DNA of 9,928 nt. Source: Verrucomicrobiota bacterium (GTDB lineage Bacteria; Verrucomicrobiota; Verrucomicrobiia; Verrucomicrobiales; DEV007). The DNA lies in NCBI GenBank assembly GCA_020629815.1, contig JAHDCN010000096.1:1-9928 (forward strand), read 5' to 3'. Under the pieces are notes generated by a model. The model saw only the letters and a list, made by a program, of their open reading frames with translations, made no database searches and was not told where the DNA came from. This document shows, piece by piece, positions 1 to 8,212 of the stretch. How positions within the stretch are numbered: position 1 is the stretch's first letter; each line of letters begins with the position of its first letter. The position numbers and the translations under genes are program-made.

Positions 1-956
1 TGACCACCGGTTGGGCCAAAGCCTTCGTTTTTCAAGCGGATCGGAGTCCCGCGGAAAGCACGGGGAATCACCGGCCATTCTTCGGTCATGAAATAGGCGT
101 AGGTTCCTTCGGGATATTCGGGAGTCACACAAAATCTGCCATTGCATTCATCCAGCGTTCCTGAACCCTCGACAAATTCGTAATCAGCCACAAAGGCTCC
201 ATCATAGTTTCCGCCGGGCCCGTTGGGCGGAGCTGGGCGCTCGCCTTTTTTCAACTGGAAGCTTGGAGTCAGCTCGATGATTTTGCTGTCGGAATCTTTC
301 GGGTCAGCGTAGCCAAATCTCACATAGATGGGGAACCCATCCGCCGCCAGACCAATCATCGGCGAGTGTTTGCCTTCTTCGAACCCGCGTCGCTTCATCA
401 AAGCTATCGGCAGGCCGTGGTAGTGATACAATCCGCCAGGCTGAACATGGGCATAGTTTTCATCAAGACCGAGACTCACTGCTCCGCCGATGGCATCGTA
501 ATTCCAACCAAGACGTCGGTCGCCATTCCAGAACTCACCGGAACCGGCTTCCATCAGCACGCCATCCAGAGTCATGCCAAAGGCCATCGGCGGACCGCCC
601 GGCGGTTGTCCCTGAACCGGCATCGTCCAGGTGATCTGTTTAGCCTGCTTCGGTTCGGGGAAGACGATATCAAAATCCTGTTCTTCGATAGTATGAGGGT
701 TCCCTCGATTGGGAAACGCCCCAACCTTGTGATTCGGTATCCCATTCGCTTGCACGTCTATGACGGTGCCATCTCGCGAGATCGAGACCTTCGATTTCGC
801 TGGTGGGTCTTCATCGGCAGGCAGCAGATTCAATGGCTTCGCCTGATTGGCCTGATGCTTTCGACCGGATCCACCTTTGCCTTTTCCCGGCCCCTGTGCC
901 CAGACAACTCCGATTCCAACTACGAAAATTCCGATTATCAAAAAGCGCATCCTCAT
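1..956 (-). CDS. Secreted YHYH-domain protein (3' end cut by window edge)
   Basis: The visible 318 residues begin MRMRFLIIGI and carry an N-terminal signal peptide: a short basic start, a hydrophobic core at about residues 5-19, and a likely signal peptidase I site near VWAQ-G. A Gly/Lys/Gln-rich basic linker follows (about 21-40), then a YHYH domain. The diagnostic LYHYHGLP stands at about 176-183, followed by GLAADGFPIY (202-211), LDECNGRF (269-276) and a closing YAYFMTEEWPVIPR segment (287-299). These are the conserved blocks of the YHYH family (Pfam YHYH), so the family call is firm. The molecular role of the family is not established. The protein should be periplasmic or extracellular. 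No stop codon is reached; probably only a few residues are missing. The start at 956 is preferred over the in-frame ATG at 950 because a GGAG lies 11 bases upstream of it. The gene is divergent from the giant gene at 1090. Confidence 0.88.
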   Translation of the reverse strand, partial: MRMRFLIIGIFVVGIGVVWAQGPGKGKGGSGRKHQANQAKPLNLLPADEDPPAKSKVSISRDGTVIDVQANGIPNHKVGAFPNRGNPHTIEEQDFDIVFPEPKQAKQITWTMPVQGQPPGGPPMAFGMTLDGVLMEAGSGEFWNGDRRLGWNYDAIGGAVSLGLDENYAHVQPGGLYHYHGLPIALMKRRGFEEGKHSPMIGLAADGFPIYVRFGYADPKDSDSKIIELTPSFQLKKGERPAPPNGPGGNYDGAFVADYEFVEGSGTLDECNGRFCVTPEYPEGTYAYFMTEEWPVIPRAFRGTPIRLKNEGFGPTGG

Positions 957-1089
957 TCGAGATAAAACTCCAATGAGCTGCGGAAGTCCCGTTTTTTTCG
1001 TCTCCTCACAAATTCTTTACAACTTAAGACTCAACAGATCAGGCCTCGTCGCGTTATACTTCCAAGAAATCCACTCATTGAATCGTGTC
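957..1089. promoter_or_regulatory. Divergent intergenic region with a candidate promoter for the giant gene
   Basis: These 133 bases separate two divergently transcribed genes and must hold the 5' signals of both. On the plus strand TATACT (1055-1060) is one base from the sigma-70 -10 consensus. It would place a transcript start near 1067, about 23 bases before the ATG at 1090. The hexamer 17 bases upstream (CAACAG, 1032-1037) is a poor -35; a good TTTACA at 1016-1021 is too far away. No convincing Shine-Dalgarno precedes the ATG at 1090. On the minus strand I find no clear -35/-10 pair for the YHYH gene. The promoter call is therefore tentative; the divergent layout itself is clear. Confidence 0.3.
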
Positions 1090-4000
1090 ATGAAAACAGA
1101 ACTCTCCTGCCGCTGCCTCTTTCTCCTGCTGCTCTTTTCACCTCTCATTCCCATGTCCTCAGCCAACGACGAAATCGGATTCATCGAAACCTTTGCACTC
1201 GCCGAAGATCGCGAGGAGGCGCTGAAGTCTTTGATTCCGGGAACCAAGGACTACTACTATTATCATGCGCTCCATGCCTTGAATCAGGGCAAGATCGACG
1301 AAGCCGACGGAATCCTCGAAACCTGGGTCAAGCGCCACGGCGAAACCAATCGCGTCTGGGAGATTCGCAATCGTCGCGCCCTTCTGCACTATTCCAAGAA
1401 TCCCCGCCAATCTCTGGACTATATCTCTGACCGGCTCAATCTGCGCTTCAATCACCGGCAGCAAAAGCTCAATGAAAAACCCGATCTACCGACTGCGTTG
1501 AAGCCGGACCAGGTTTCACAAGAGGCCTTTCGCAAAGATGCATTCCGTCGCTCGAATACCCTGAGCCAGGTCAGCGACGCAGGTCTGGATCACATCATTC
1601 GGGAAGGAATTGAACTGAATGACCGTAGACGCCGTGACTTGCTCAACCGACTGGTTTATCCGGACTATGATCGATTGGTTGGACTGATCGCCGCTGACTT
1701 ACGAACCAAGGAAAGCCGCGGCTTCGGTGAATTCGCCATCCATCGAAACCTTCTTCCGGAGCAGCTCGATGAATTACTCGGGCTCAAGCCGGATCTGATT
1801 AAGAACACCGCTTTTGTTCACACCAAAATTCGCAAGCTGCATCCCAACGCTGATGTGAATTGGCAAACCAACAGCGAAGAGCGCGAGGCCTACCTGACAC
1901 GTGTCTGGAATTTCACCAAGGATCTCGACCCCGTGTTCAATTCCCTCAAAGCCCACTCACTTTACCAGCTACTCGATCACTATCGGCGCCAGGGCGAATA
2001 CCCACGCGACTTGTTTCTCAACTACATCGCCCTCCCCCGCCGCCTCAACTACGTCGAGCCGGAATACCTGAGGGAAACACTGCGCGCCCGTCACCCCGTC
2101 GATCTCAACGCCGATTTTCAAACCGTCACTGCCTGTCCGCCGATTCGGAATGATGAGCCTCTCGTGCGCGAGTATTTGCTGCATTTCTTCATTGAGGAGG
2201 AAAATATCGGGGCCTTCGATTCGATGATCCGCGACACTTACCTGAAGCCCCTGCTCGCGGAAGCCAAGCTGACCCATGGAGTCGGCGATGCCGAAAAGTG
2301 GTATTCTCTGCTCAGTCCCTCCGCTTTACAGAATTTAAAAGACCGGGTGGATATCGAATTTTCGACAGCCAATCCGGAACGCTGGAATCCCGATGATGAG
2401 GTCACCCTGCAGGTTGCGCTGAAAAACGTCCCAGACTTGATCGTGAAGGTCTACGAGATCAATGCGCTCAATTACTTTCTCGATCAGAAGCGCGATCTGA
2501 ATACCGACCTGAAACTCGACGGACTCATTGCCAACGAGGAAAAATCCTATCGATACGACGACACCTCGATCCGGCGCATTAACCGGACTTTTACCTTTGA
2601 GTCGCTGAAAGGGAAACGCGGCACCTGGGTGATCGAATTAATTGGCAATGGCCTCAGCAGCCGGGCCCTGATTCGGAAAGGTCGACTGCAGTATCTGTCC
2701 CGTCCCACTCCGGCTGGATTGCTCACCACTGTGCTGGACGAGAACAACCAAAAAGCCGAGTCTCCAGCCATCTGGTTCGGTGGCAAACGGTATGTCCCAA
2801 GCGAAGACGAGGAGTTTATCCTGCTGCCTTTCTCCACTCAGGGAAATCAGCCTGTCATCCTGACCGATGGCGATTTTGCCTCGTTTGAGTCCATCGACTT
2901 CCCCGGGGAAAATTATCAACTCGATGCCGGCTTTCATGTCGATCGCGAAGCTCTGTTGCCGGGTAAAGAAGCCAAGATTGCGGTGCGTCCGAGCCTGCAT
3001 GTCAATGGCGAGCCCACTTCGGTGACGCTTCTGGAGAATGTGAAACTGCGCATTTCGACCACCGACATGGAGGGCATTTCGTCGGTCAATGAAGTCCCCG
3101 GCTTCCAGCTGTTCGATGACCGCGAGTCACTGCATACCTTTCGCGTCCCCACTCAGCTGCGAGCAATCACGGTCGTGTTAGAGGCTGAAACAAAAGCAAT
3201 CAGCCGAAACAATGAAACTGTCTCCCTCACCGACAGTGACAGCTTTGAGCTCAACGGAGTCAATGAGACCGCACTGGTTCGCGATTTTCACTTGAGCCAG
3301 ATTGGCGGGGACTATGTGCTCGAAGTGTTGGGAAAAACAGGCGAAGCGATTCCTGACCTTGCTGTTTCGCTTTCCTTTCAGCACCGGGAGTTCACCAACA
3401 CTTTGCGCGCCAATGTGAAAACAGATGCATCGGGACGGATCGTGCTTACCTCACTGCCCGGCATCACCTCTGTTCGCGCCAGCGCCAACAATCAGTTCAA
3501 CAAGACCTGGCCGCTTTCCGGAGACAACCACTCTCTTCCCGCTTCCATTCATGCGACCACCGGACAAACTGTCCGCATTCCGGCATCGCGCAGCCAGGGC
3601 CAATTGAAACCATCTGATTTTGTCATCCTGGAAAAACGCGGCGGCACATTTGTGAAGAACGACTTCGCTCGTGCCGCTCTCAAAGATGGCCTGATTGAGA
3701 TCGAAAAACTGACACCAGGTGACTACGAAGTTTACCTGAGAAATTTCTCTGACAAAATCGAGCTGCGCATCACGGACGCTACCGCTACTGCCGATGACTA
3801 TGCGCTGTCGCGCGACCGGCATTTACAAATCATCAATCCCCGTCCGCTGCAAATCAGCTCGATCAAAGAGGACGGCGACACTGTCTCTATCCAGATCGGA
3901 CAACCCGATCCCGAAACCCGGGTCCACGTTGTGGCGACCCGCTTTCTGCCCGACCACGACCTGTTTCATGCACTGAACAATACCGCTTCTTCCGAGCCGG

Positions 4001-7000
4001 TTTCGATCACCAAAGGCAATTCCCTTTCCCTCTATGTGTCGGCACGGGATATCGGTGAAGAATACCGTTACATCCTCGAGCGTCGCGCCGCGAAAAAATT
4101 CCCCGGCAACATGCTCACCCGACCTGCGGTCATTCTGAACCCCTGGTCGATTCAGGACACCGATACCAGCATCGACCAAGCCGAAGTAGGTGAGGACTAC
4201 AAGCGCGGCCAGGAAGCAAAGAAATCCGAACGCAGTGCCCCCGCTCCCAAACCAGCCTCTCAACCCGCGAATGCGAATGAATCGACCTTTTCCTCCAGCC
4301 TCGATTTTCTGGCCAACCAATCCGTGGTTTTCTACAACCTGGCGCCCGATGAAAATGGTGTTCTGTCTCTGAACAAAAAAGACCTCGGTGACCGCCAGCA
4401 CATTCACGTGCTGGCAGTGAATGCGGAGAACACCGCCTATCGTCAGGTCTCGCTGGCCGAGAAGGACCGGGTCACCCGGTTTCGGGATCTCCGTCTGCAG
4501 AAACACCTCGATCGGGAGAAACATTTCACCCAGCAGCGCAACGCAACCGTTCTGAAAAAAGGCGACACCCTACGCATCGAAGACTTTCGCTCTTCCGAAC
4601 TGGAAACCTATGACACTCTTGCCTCGGTATACGCCACCATTAGTGGTATGAGTCAGGATCCTACGTTGGCCGAGTTCCGTTTCATTCTCGATTGGCCCGA
4701 ACTCGCGGAAGAGCGGAAACGCGAGCTCTACTCCAAGTATACCTGCCACGAACTGAACTTTTTCATTTCACGCCGTGATCCCGATTTTTTCCGTGAAACC
4801 GTGCAGCCTTACCTGGCCAACAAACGGGACAAGACCTTCTTCGATGACTTCCTGGTCGAATCAGACTTAACCGAATACACCCAACCCTGGAGGTTCGGCC
4901 GGCTCAATATCGTGGAGCGCATTCTATTGGCTCGAAGACTCGGCGGCGACGAACCTGCAGCCACCCGTCGCCATGTTGATGATCTGTTTGATCTGACGAC
5001 CATTGATCGACACGTTCAGACCCGCTTCTTTACCTCTGCCCTCCGAGGACTCAGTTCCAAAGGAGGTTTCCTGGGCAATCTGAATGCGGCCACTACGTCA
5101 AAAGGTCTGGGATTCGAAGCTGATCCGTTTGGAGGAGGAGGTGCTGCCGATCAGGCAGTAGGAGGAAAAATGGTCGACCGCTTCGCTTCTGATTCCCCTG
5201 CTTTTGTTGGAAGGTCTTTGAGCAAACTTGGTGCTCCCGGAGCTGAGTCTCCCGCTGACCCATTTGCCGCGCCTGCCATGCCCGCCAGTGCACCTGTGCC
5301 TGCAGCAGAAGCGCTTGCCGCTGGAGCCGAAATCACGCTGATTGAAGAAGACGCCCGCGCCGACTCGTTTGGCTTCGCTGACGAAATGGAGCCACAAACC
5401 CGTGGGCGAATGAAACTCAGCAGCAAAGCTGTGCAGGACCTTCGTCAGCAGGCAAAGCAGGAAAGCCTGTTTCGCAAACTCGAGTCCACCAAAGAGTGGG
5501 CCGAAAACAACTACTATCATCGTCGGATCTCCGAGCAGGTCGCCTCCCTGGTTCAGGTTAATGAATTCTGGAAAGACTACGCGGCGTGGGATGGCAACGG
5601 CGGATTCTATTCGCAACACTTCCCGGCCACTTCCGGAACATTCGCGGAAACTATGCTCGCTCTGGCGGTGCTCGATGTTCCCTTCAAAGCGGAAAAGCAC
5701 GAGCTGAAAATTGAAGACAACCTGCTCACTTTGCAGGCTCAGTCGCCGGCTGTGATTTTTCATCAGGAAATCAAAGAAGCCAAAGTGGCCGAAGAAAAGC
5801 TCCCCATCCTGGTCACGCAGAATTTCTTCCGTAACGATGATCGCTACATCCACGAGCGCGGTGAGCGACGCGATAAGTTCGTTACCGAAGAATTCCTCAC
5901 CGGTGTCCTCTACGGATCCCAAGTGGTAATTACCAATCCGACGTCCACCCCGTATAAGCTCGATCTGCTGTTACAGATTCCGCAAGGAGCCGTGCCGGGC
6001 CAGGCGTCCGACTACACCAAAACTGAGCCTGTCACCCTACCCGCTTATGCGACGCACCGACTCGAGACGTATTTCTATTTTCCACAAAGCTCAGGTGACG
6101 AGACATTTGGCAGTTATCCAGTTCAGGTCGCACGCGATGAGGAACTGGTCGCCTGGACCGAGCCATTCGATTTCAAAGTGGTCGATCAACTCAGTCAGGT
6201 GGACAAAGCCTCGTGGCCGTATCTGTCCCAATTTGGCACCGAGAAAGAAGTGCTCGATTATTTGAAGGAAAACAACGTCGACCGATTGGAGCTGAGTCAG
6301 GTCGCCTGGCGCGCTCGTGAAAACGTCGACTTTTTCCGCAGCGTCATCGACCTACTCGACAAGCGCCACACCTATGACGAAACCCTGTGGTCCTACGGAA
6401 TTTTTCATAACGACACCAACACCGCCCGCGAATACCTGACCCACCGGGAAGACTTCCTGCGCCGATGTGGCAAATGGATCGACTGCGAACTGGTCACCAT
6501 CGACCCGGTCGAACGCCACTGGTATGAGCACCTCGAGTATTCCCCTCTCGTGAATGCCCGTGCTCACCAACTCGGCCGCGACCGGAAGATCCTGAATTCC
6601 CGCTTCCACAAACAATACCGGGAACTCATGAATGTGCTCAGCTATCGCAACGAGCTGGACGAAAAAGATCAACTGGCCACCGCCTATTACCTGTTTCTGC
6701 AGGATCGAGTCGAAGAAGGCCTCGACTGGCTGGCCCGCATCGAGAATCCACAAAACGTCGAGACCCGACTGCAACTCGATTACCTCGATGCCTATGCATC
6801 CCTGTATCGAGAAAAGCCCGAGATCGCAGCGCGCCTTTCCGAAAAATATGCCGACTACCCCGTCGATCGCTGGCGCCATCGCTTCGTGCAGGTAGCAGAA
6901 CAGGTGAAAGAGATTCAGGGCGCGGAGATGAAAGTGATCGACGAAGAAAACCGCGAGCAGAATCAGGAGAACCGTTCGGCGAATGCACCGTTTATCGATC

Positions 7001-7560
7001 TCACCACAGAAGGCCGCACTGTGACCCTGCAGCATCGTAATCTGGCAAATGCCACGGTAAACTACTACGAAATGGATTTGGAGTTTCTCTTCTCCAGCCA
7101 GCCATTCGTTTCCGGCGACAGCAGTCAGTTCAGTTTCATCAAGCCAAACTTCAGCGAACAGAAAGCGCTCGATGCCAACGCAGATGTTTTGGAATTTGAG
7201 ATCCCGGAACGTTTTCACAGTAAGAACGTCCTGGTTGAAGTCGTTGCCGGTGGCAAGACTTCCTCTGCTGCAGTCTATGCCAACAACCTGAAGCTACAGC
7301 TAGTGGAGAACTATGGCCAACTTCAGGTGCGCAATGATGAAGCCGGCTCCCCGCTGAGCAAGGTCTACGTAAAAGTCTATGCCAGACACAAAGACGGCAG
7401 CGTCCGTTTCTTCAAAGACGGCTACACCGACCTGCGCGGCAAGTTTGACTACGTCAGTCTCAACACCAATGAACTCGACAACGTCTCCGATCTCAGCCTC
7501 CTGATCATGAGCGAGAAAGAAGGCTCCGTGGTGAAAGAAGTGAAGCCACCGCAGCGCTGA
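1090..7560 (+). CDS. Giant exported macroglobulin-like protein with helical repeat-like regions (2156 aa)
   Basis: The start at ATG 1090 is chosen because it opens a typical signal peptide: K2, a Leu-rich core at 10-20, and a probable cleavage after SSA (residue 25). The same frame is open back to 877, but that extension lies antisense to the YHYH gene. Residues about 35-400 are helical and partly tetratricopeptide-like (YYHALHALNQGKIDEADGIL near 57-76). Residues about 418-1130 are beta-rich and resemble macroglobulin MG and carboxypeptidase-regulatory-like modules, for example LTPGDYEVYLRNF (874-886) and LAPDENGVLSL (1084-1094). A Lys/Pro/Ala linker lies at about 1042-1064 and a Gly/Ala/Pro/Asp linker at about 1335-1435. 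Residues 1608-1700 form another beta domain (ITNPTSTPYKLDLLLQIP). A second helical segment covers about 1710-1945, and residues 2066-2156 form a C-terminal beta module (DGYTDLRGKFDY). No CxEQ thioester and no membrane segment after the signal peptide are seen, and cysteines are few. The protein is likely periplasmic or surface-exposed. The macroglobulin relationship is a fold-level impression; the function is unknown. Confidence 0.9.
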   Translation: MKTELSCRCLFLLLLFSPLIPMSSANDEIGFIETFALAEDREEALKSLIPGTKDYYYYHALHALNQGKIDEADGILETWVKRHGETNRVWEIRNRRALLHYSKNPRQSLDYISDRLNLRFNHRQQKLNEKPDLPTALKPDQVSQEAFRKDAFRRSNTLSQVSDAGLDHIIREGIELNDRRRRDLLNRLVYPDYDRLVGLIAADLRTKESRGFGEFAIHRNLLPEQLDELLGLKPDLIKNTAFVHTKIRKLHPNADVNWQTNSEEREAYLTRVWNFTKDLDPVFNSLKAHSLYQLLDHYRRQGEYPRDLFLNYIALPRRLNYVEPEYLRETLRARHPVDLNADFQTVTACPPIRNDEPLVREYLLHFFIEEENIGAFDSMIRDTYLKPLLAEAKLTHGVGDAEKWYSLLSPSALQNLKDRVDIEFSTANPERWNPDDEVTLQVALKNVPDLIVKVYEINALNYFLDQKRDLNTDLKLDGLIANEEKSYRYDDTSIRRINRTFTFESLKGKRGTWVIELIGNGLSSRALIRKGRLQYLSRPTPAGLLTTVLDENNQKAESPAIWFGGKRYVPSEDEEFILLPFSTQGNQPVILTDGDFASFESIDFPGENYQLDAGFHVDREALLPGKEAKIAVRPSLHVNGEPTSVTLLENVKLRISTTDMEGISSVNEVPGFQLFDDRESLHTFRVPTQLRAITVVLEAETKAISRNNETVSLTDSDSFELNGVNETALVRDFHLSQIGGDYVLEVLGKTGEAIPDLAVSLSFQHREFTNTLRANVKTDASGRIVLTSLPGITSVRASANNQFNKTWPLSGDNHSLPASIHATTGQTVRIPASRSQGQLKPSDFVILEKRGGTFVKNDFARAALKDGLIEIEKLTPGDYEVYLRNFSDKIELRITDATATADDYALSRDRHLQIINPRPLQISSIKEDGDTVSIQIGQPDPETRVHVVATRFLPDHDLFHALNNTASSEPVSITKGNSLSLYVSARDIGEEYRYILERRAAKKFPGNMLTRPAVILNPWSIQDTDTSIDQAEVGEDYKRGQEAKKSERSAPAPKPASQPANANESTFSSSLDFLANQSVVFYNLAPDENGVLSLNKKDLGDRQHIHVLAVNAENTAYRQVSLAEKDRVTRFRDLRLQKHLDREKHFTQQRNATVLKKGDTLRIEDFRSSELETYDTLASVYATISGMSQDPTLAEFRFILDWPELAEERKRELYSKYTCHELNFFISRRDPDFFRETVQPYLANKRDKTFFDDFLVESDLTEYTQPWRFGRLNIVERILLARRLGGDEPAATRRHVDDLFDLTTIDRHVQTRFFTSALRGLSSKGGFLGNLNAATTSKGLGFEADPFGGGGAADQAVGGKMVDRFASDSPAFVGRSLSKLGAPGAESPADPFAAPAMPASAPVPAAEALAAGAEITLIEEDARADSFGFADEMEPQTRGRMKLSSKAVQDLRQQAKQESLFRKLESTKEWAENNYYHRRISEQVASLVQVNEFWKDYAAWDGNGGFYSQHFPATSGTFAETMLALAVLDVPFKAEKHELKIEDNLLTLQAQSPAVIFHQEIKEAKVAEEKLPILVTQNFFRNDDRYIHERGERRDKFVTEEFLTGVLYGSQVVITNPTSTPYKLDLLLQIPQGAVPGQASDYTKTEPVTLPAYATHRLETYFYFPQSSGDETFGSYPVQVARDEELVAWTEPFDFKVVDQLSQVDKASWPYLSQFGTEKEVLDYLKENNVDRLELSQVAWRARENVDFFRSVIDLLDKRHTYDETLWSYGIFHNDTNTAREYLTHREDFLRRCGKWIDCELVTIDPVERHWYEHLEYSPLVNARAHQLGRDRKILNSRFHKQYRELMNVLSYRNELDEKDQLATAYYLFLQDRVEEGLDWLARIENPQNVETRLQLDYLDAYASLYREKPEIAARLSEKYADYPVDRWRHRFVQVAEQVKEIQGAEMKVIDEENREQNQENRSANAPFIDLTTEGRTVTLQHRNLANATVNYYEMDLEFLFSSQPFVSGDSSQFSFIKPNFSEQKALDANADVLEFEIPERFHSKNVLVEVVAGGKTSSAAVYANNLKLQLVENYGQLQVRNDEAGSPLSKVYVKVYARHKDGSVRFFKDGYTDLRGKFDYVSLNTNELDNVSDLSLLIMSEKEGSVVKEVKPPQR
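5092..5394 (+). other. Low-complexity Gly/Ala/Pro linker with repeated ADPF motif inside the giant protein
   Basis: This stretch covers roughly residues 1335-1435 of the giant protein. It is rich in Gly, Ala, Pro and Asp and contains ADPF twice (1344-1347 and 1389-1392) plus a related ADSF (1424-1427). A run of four Gly follows the first copy and an alternating Ala/Pro tract follows the second. It separates the helical segment ending near 1320 from the segment that starts at about 1438 (KLSSKAV). Composition suggests a disordered, flexible linker; ADPF may be a short linear motif or chance in a biased tract. Frame and reading are intact across it. Confidence 0.6.
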
Positions 7561-7564
7561 TGCG

Positions 7565-7601
7565 CTGACTTAACAGGGTATACTCACTGACTCAACAGGG
7601 T
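7565..7601. repeat. Pair of 15-bp direct repeats, 22-bp period
   Basis: CTGACTTAACAGGGT (7565-7579) and CTGACTCAACAGGGT (7587-7601) match at 14 of 15 bases and are separated by 7 bases. They begin four bases after the stop codon of the giant gene. The arrangement could be a local duplication, a protein-binding pair, or a remnant of an insertion. Nothing in the sequence decides among these. Confidence 0.6.
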
Positions 7602-7626
7602 TAGGTCCGAGTAAAATTGAATGGGA

Positions 7627-7673
7627 CACGGGCACTCTTGCCCGTGGAATCATCGGCGGGCAGGAGTGCCCGC
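7627..7673. terminator. Two perfect hairpins between convergent genes (terminator or REP/BIME-like element)
   Basis: The first hairpin has an 8-bp perfect stem, CACGGGCA (7627-7634) with TGCCCGTG (7639-7646), and a CTCT loop. The second has a 7-bp perfect stem, GCGGGCA (7656-7662) with TGCCCGC (7667-7673), and a GGAG loop. The core CGGGCAGGAGTGCCCG of the second is the reverse complement of the first core with one mismatch, so the two can also pair with each other. They sit between the stop codons of the convergent giant gene (7560) and the phosphatase gene (7682), which fits bidirectional termination. No U-tract follows on the plus strand. On the minus strand a short T-rich stretch (revcomp of about 7611-7620) follows the first hairpin. 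Paired palindromes of this kind are also typical of dispersed REP/BIME-like elements. Confidence 0.5.
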
Positions 7674-7681
7674 ACCCCTGG

Positions 7682-8152
7682 TCAAAACTCCATCGCGCTG
7701 CCACAGCCAAGAGCACTCCCCTGCCTTAGCATGTCAGCGAGATGGCGGACTCGTTTTTCCAGAAACGGCAGCATCGATTCCCATGGCTGTTCATCGATAT
7801 CCGGCACGTGCCAATAAACCACCCGGTTTTCCCATCGGGGAAACGCTTTGGCAAACATCGGGCGATGCTCCTTTTCATACACAGCAATGACTAACGAGGA
7901 CTCGGCCAATTCCTGCTCAGTCAACTGCTCCGGAAAATCGGCGGTAAGTTCCAACGGAATCCGTTGATCCAAAAGCCGATCTCTCGACTCATTGGAGAGC
8001 CCCCACTCTTTGTCCTTAGCACGCAGCCCTCTGGAAATTGCCTTCCAGGGCAACTGATCCAGCAATGCATGGTGATTGAAAACTGCCTCGGCGTGCCGAC
8101 TCCGGTAGATGTTACCAGTGCAAACAAAAAGCAATTGCTGCGGAGTCTCCAT
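7682..8152 (-). CDS. Low-molecular-weight protein tyrosine phosphatase family protein
   Basis: This 156-residue protein has the usual length of low-molecular-weight protein tyrosine phosphatases, which remove phosphate from phosphotyrosine through a cysteinyl-phosphate intermediate. The P-loop CX5RS is at residues 11-18 (CTGNIYRS), with Cys11 as nucleophile and Arg17 as phosphate binder. Asp118 in HVPDID is the likely general acid, although the usual Asp-Pro loop is altered. Ile15 occupies the position where the phosphoarginine phosphatase YwlE has Thr, which favours a phosphotyrosine-type pocket. Tyr16 replaces the second P-loop cysteine found in many relatives, so a disulfide redox switch at that site is not possible. 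The RSPMAE block common in the family reads RSRHAE here. The ATG at 8152 follows a G-rich GGTGGGG that may serve as a close-set ribosome binding site. The gene lies 60 bases downstream of the rpiB-glyA fusion on the same strand and is probably cotranscribed. The protein should be cytoplasmic; its substrate is unknown. Confidence 0.85.
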   Translation of the reverse strand: METPQQLLFVCTGNIYRSRHAEAVFNHHALLDQLPWKAISRGLRAKDKEWGLSNESRDRLLDQRIPLELTADFPEQLTEQELAESSLVIAVYEKEHRPMFAKAFPRWENRVVYWHVPDIDEQPWESMLPFLEKRVRHLADMLRQGSALGCGSAMEF

Positions 8153-8212
8153 AACCCCACCGTAGCAAAACTCACCCGAACTACAATTTCGGATTTGTTA
8201 AGTTTTCGTCAA

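Noticed and set aside
366..965. Plus-strand open frame of 199 codons
   Set aside because: It lies opposite the well-supported YHYH gene and shows no recognisable domain.
990..1002. T-run after CCCG in the divergent region, considered as a terminator
   Set aside because: No adequate stem precedes the seven T residues, and no gene ends here on the plus strand.
877..1089. N-terminal extension of the giant frame upstream of ATG 1090
   Set aside because: It runs antisense over the 5' part of the YHYH gene, and using it would bury the clear signal peptide that begins at 1090.
3823..4524. Minus-strand open frame of 233 codons
   Set aside because: It lies wholly within the giant gene on the other strand and has no family signature; the giant frame is continuous there.
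5098..5922. Minus-strand open frame of 274 codons
   Set aside because: It is antisense to the giant gene, has no recognisable motif and has no gene-like start context.
6352..7218. Minus-strand open frame of 288 codons
   Set aside because: It is antisense to the helical C-terminal part of the giant protein; its Phe/Val/Gly-rich composition reflects the opposite strand's codon bias.
1090..7560. Thioester-type alpha-2-macroglobulin protease trap
   Set aside because: No CxEQ-type motif occurs anywhere in the protein, so a classical covalent trap is not supported.
7617..7890. Short plus-strand frames starting in the hairpin region
   Set aside because: They begin in the palindromic repeat and continue antisense to the phosphatase gene, and no domain is recognisable.
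8176..8192. Small inverted repeat CCGAA-N7-TTCGG between glyA and the phosphatase gene
   Set aside because: A 5-bp stem with a 7-base loop and no following T-run is too weak to call a terminator; the gap more likely lies inside one transcript.
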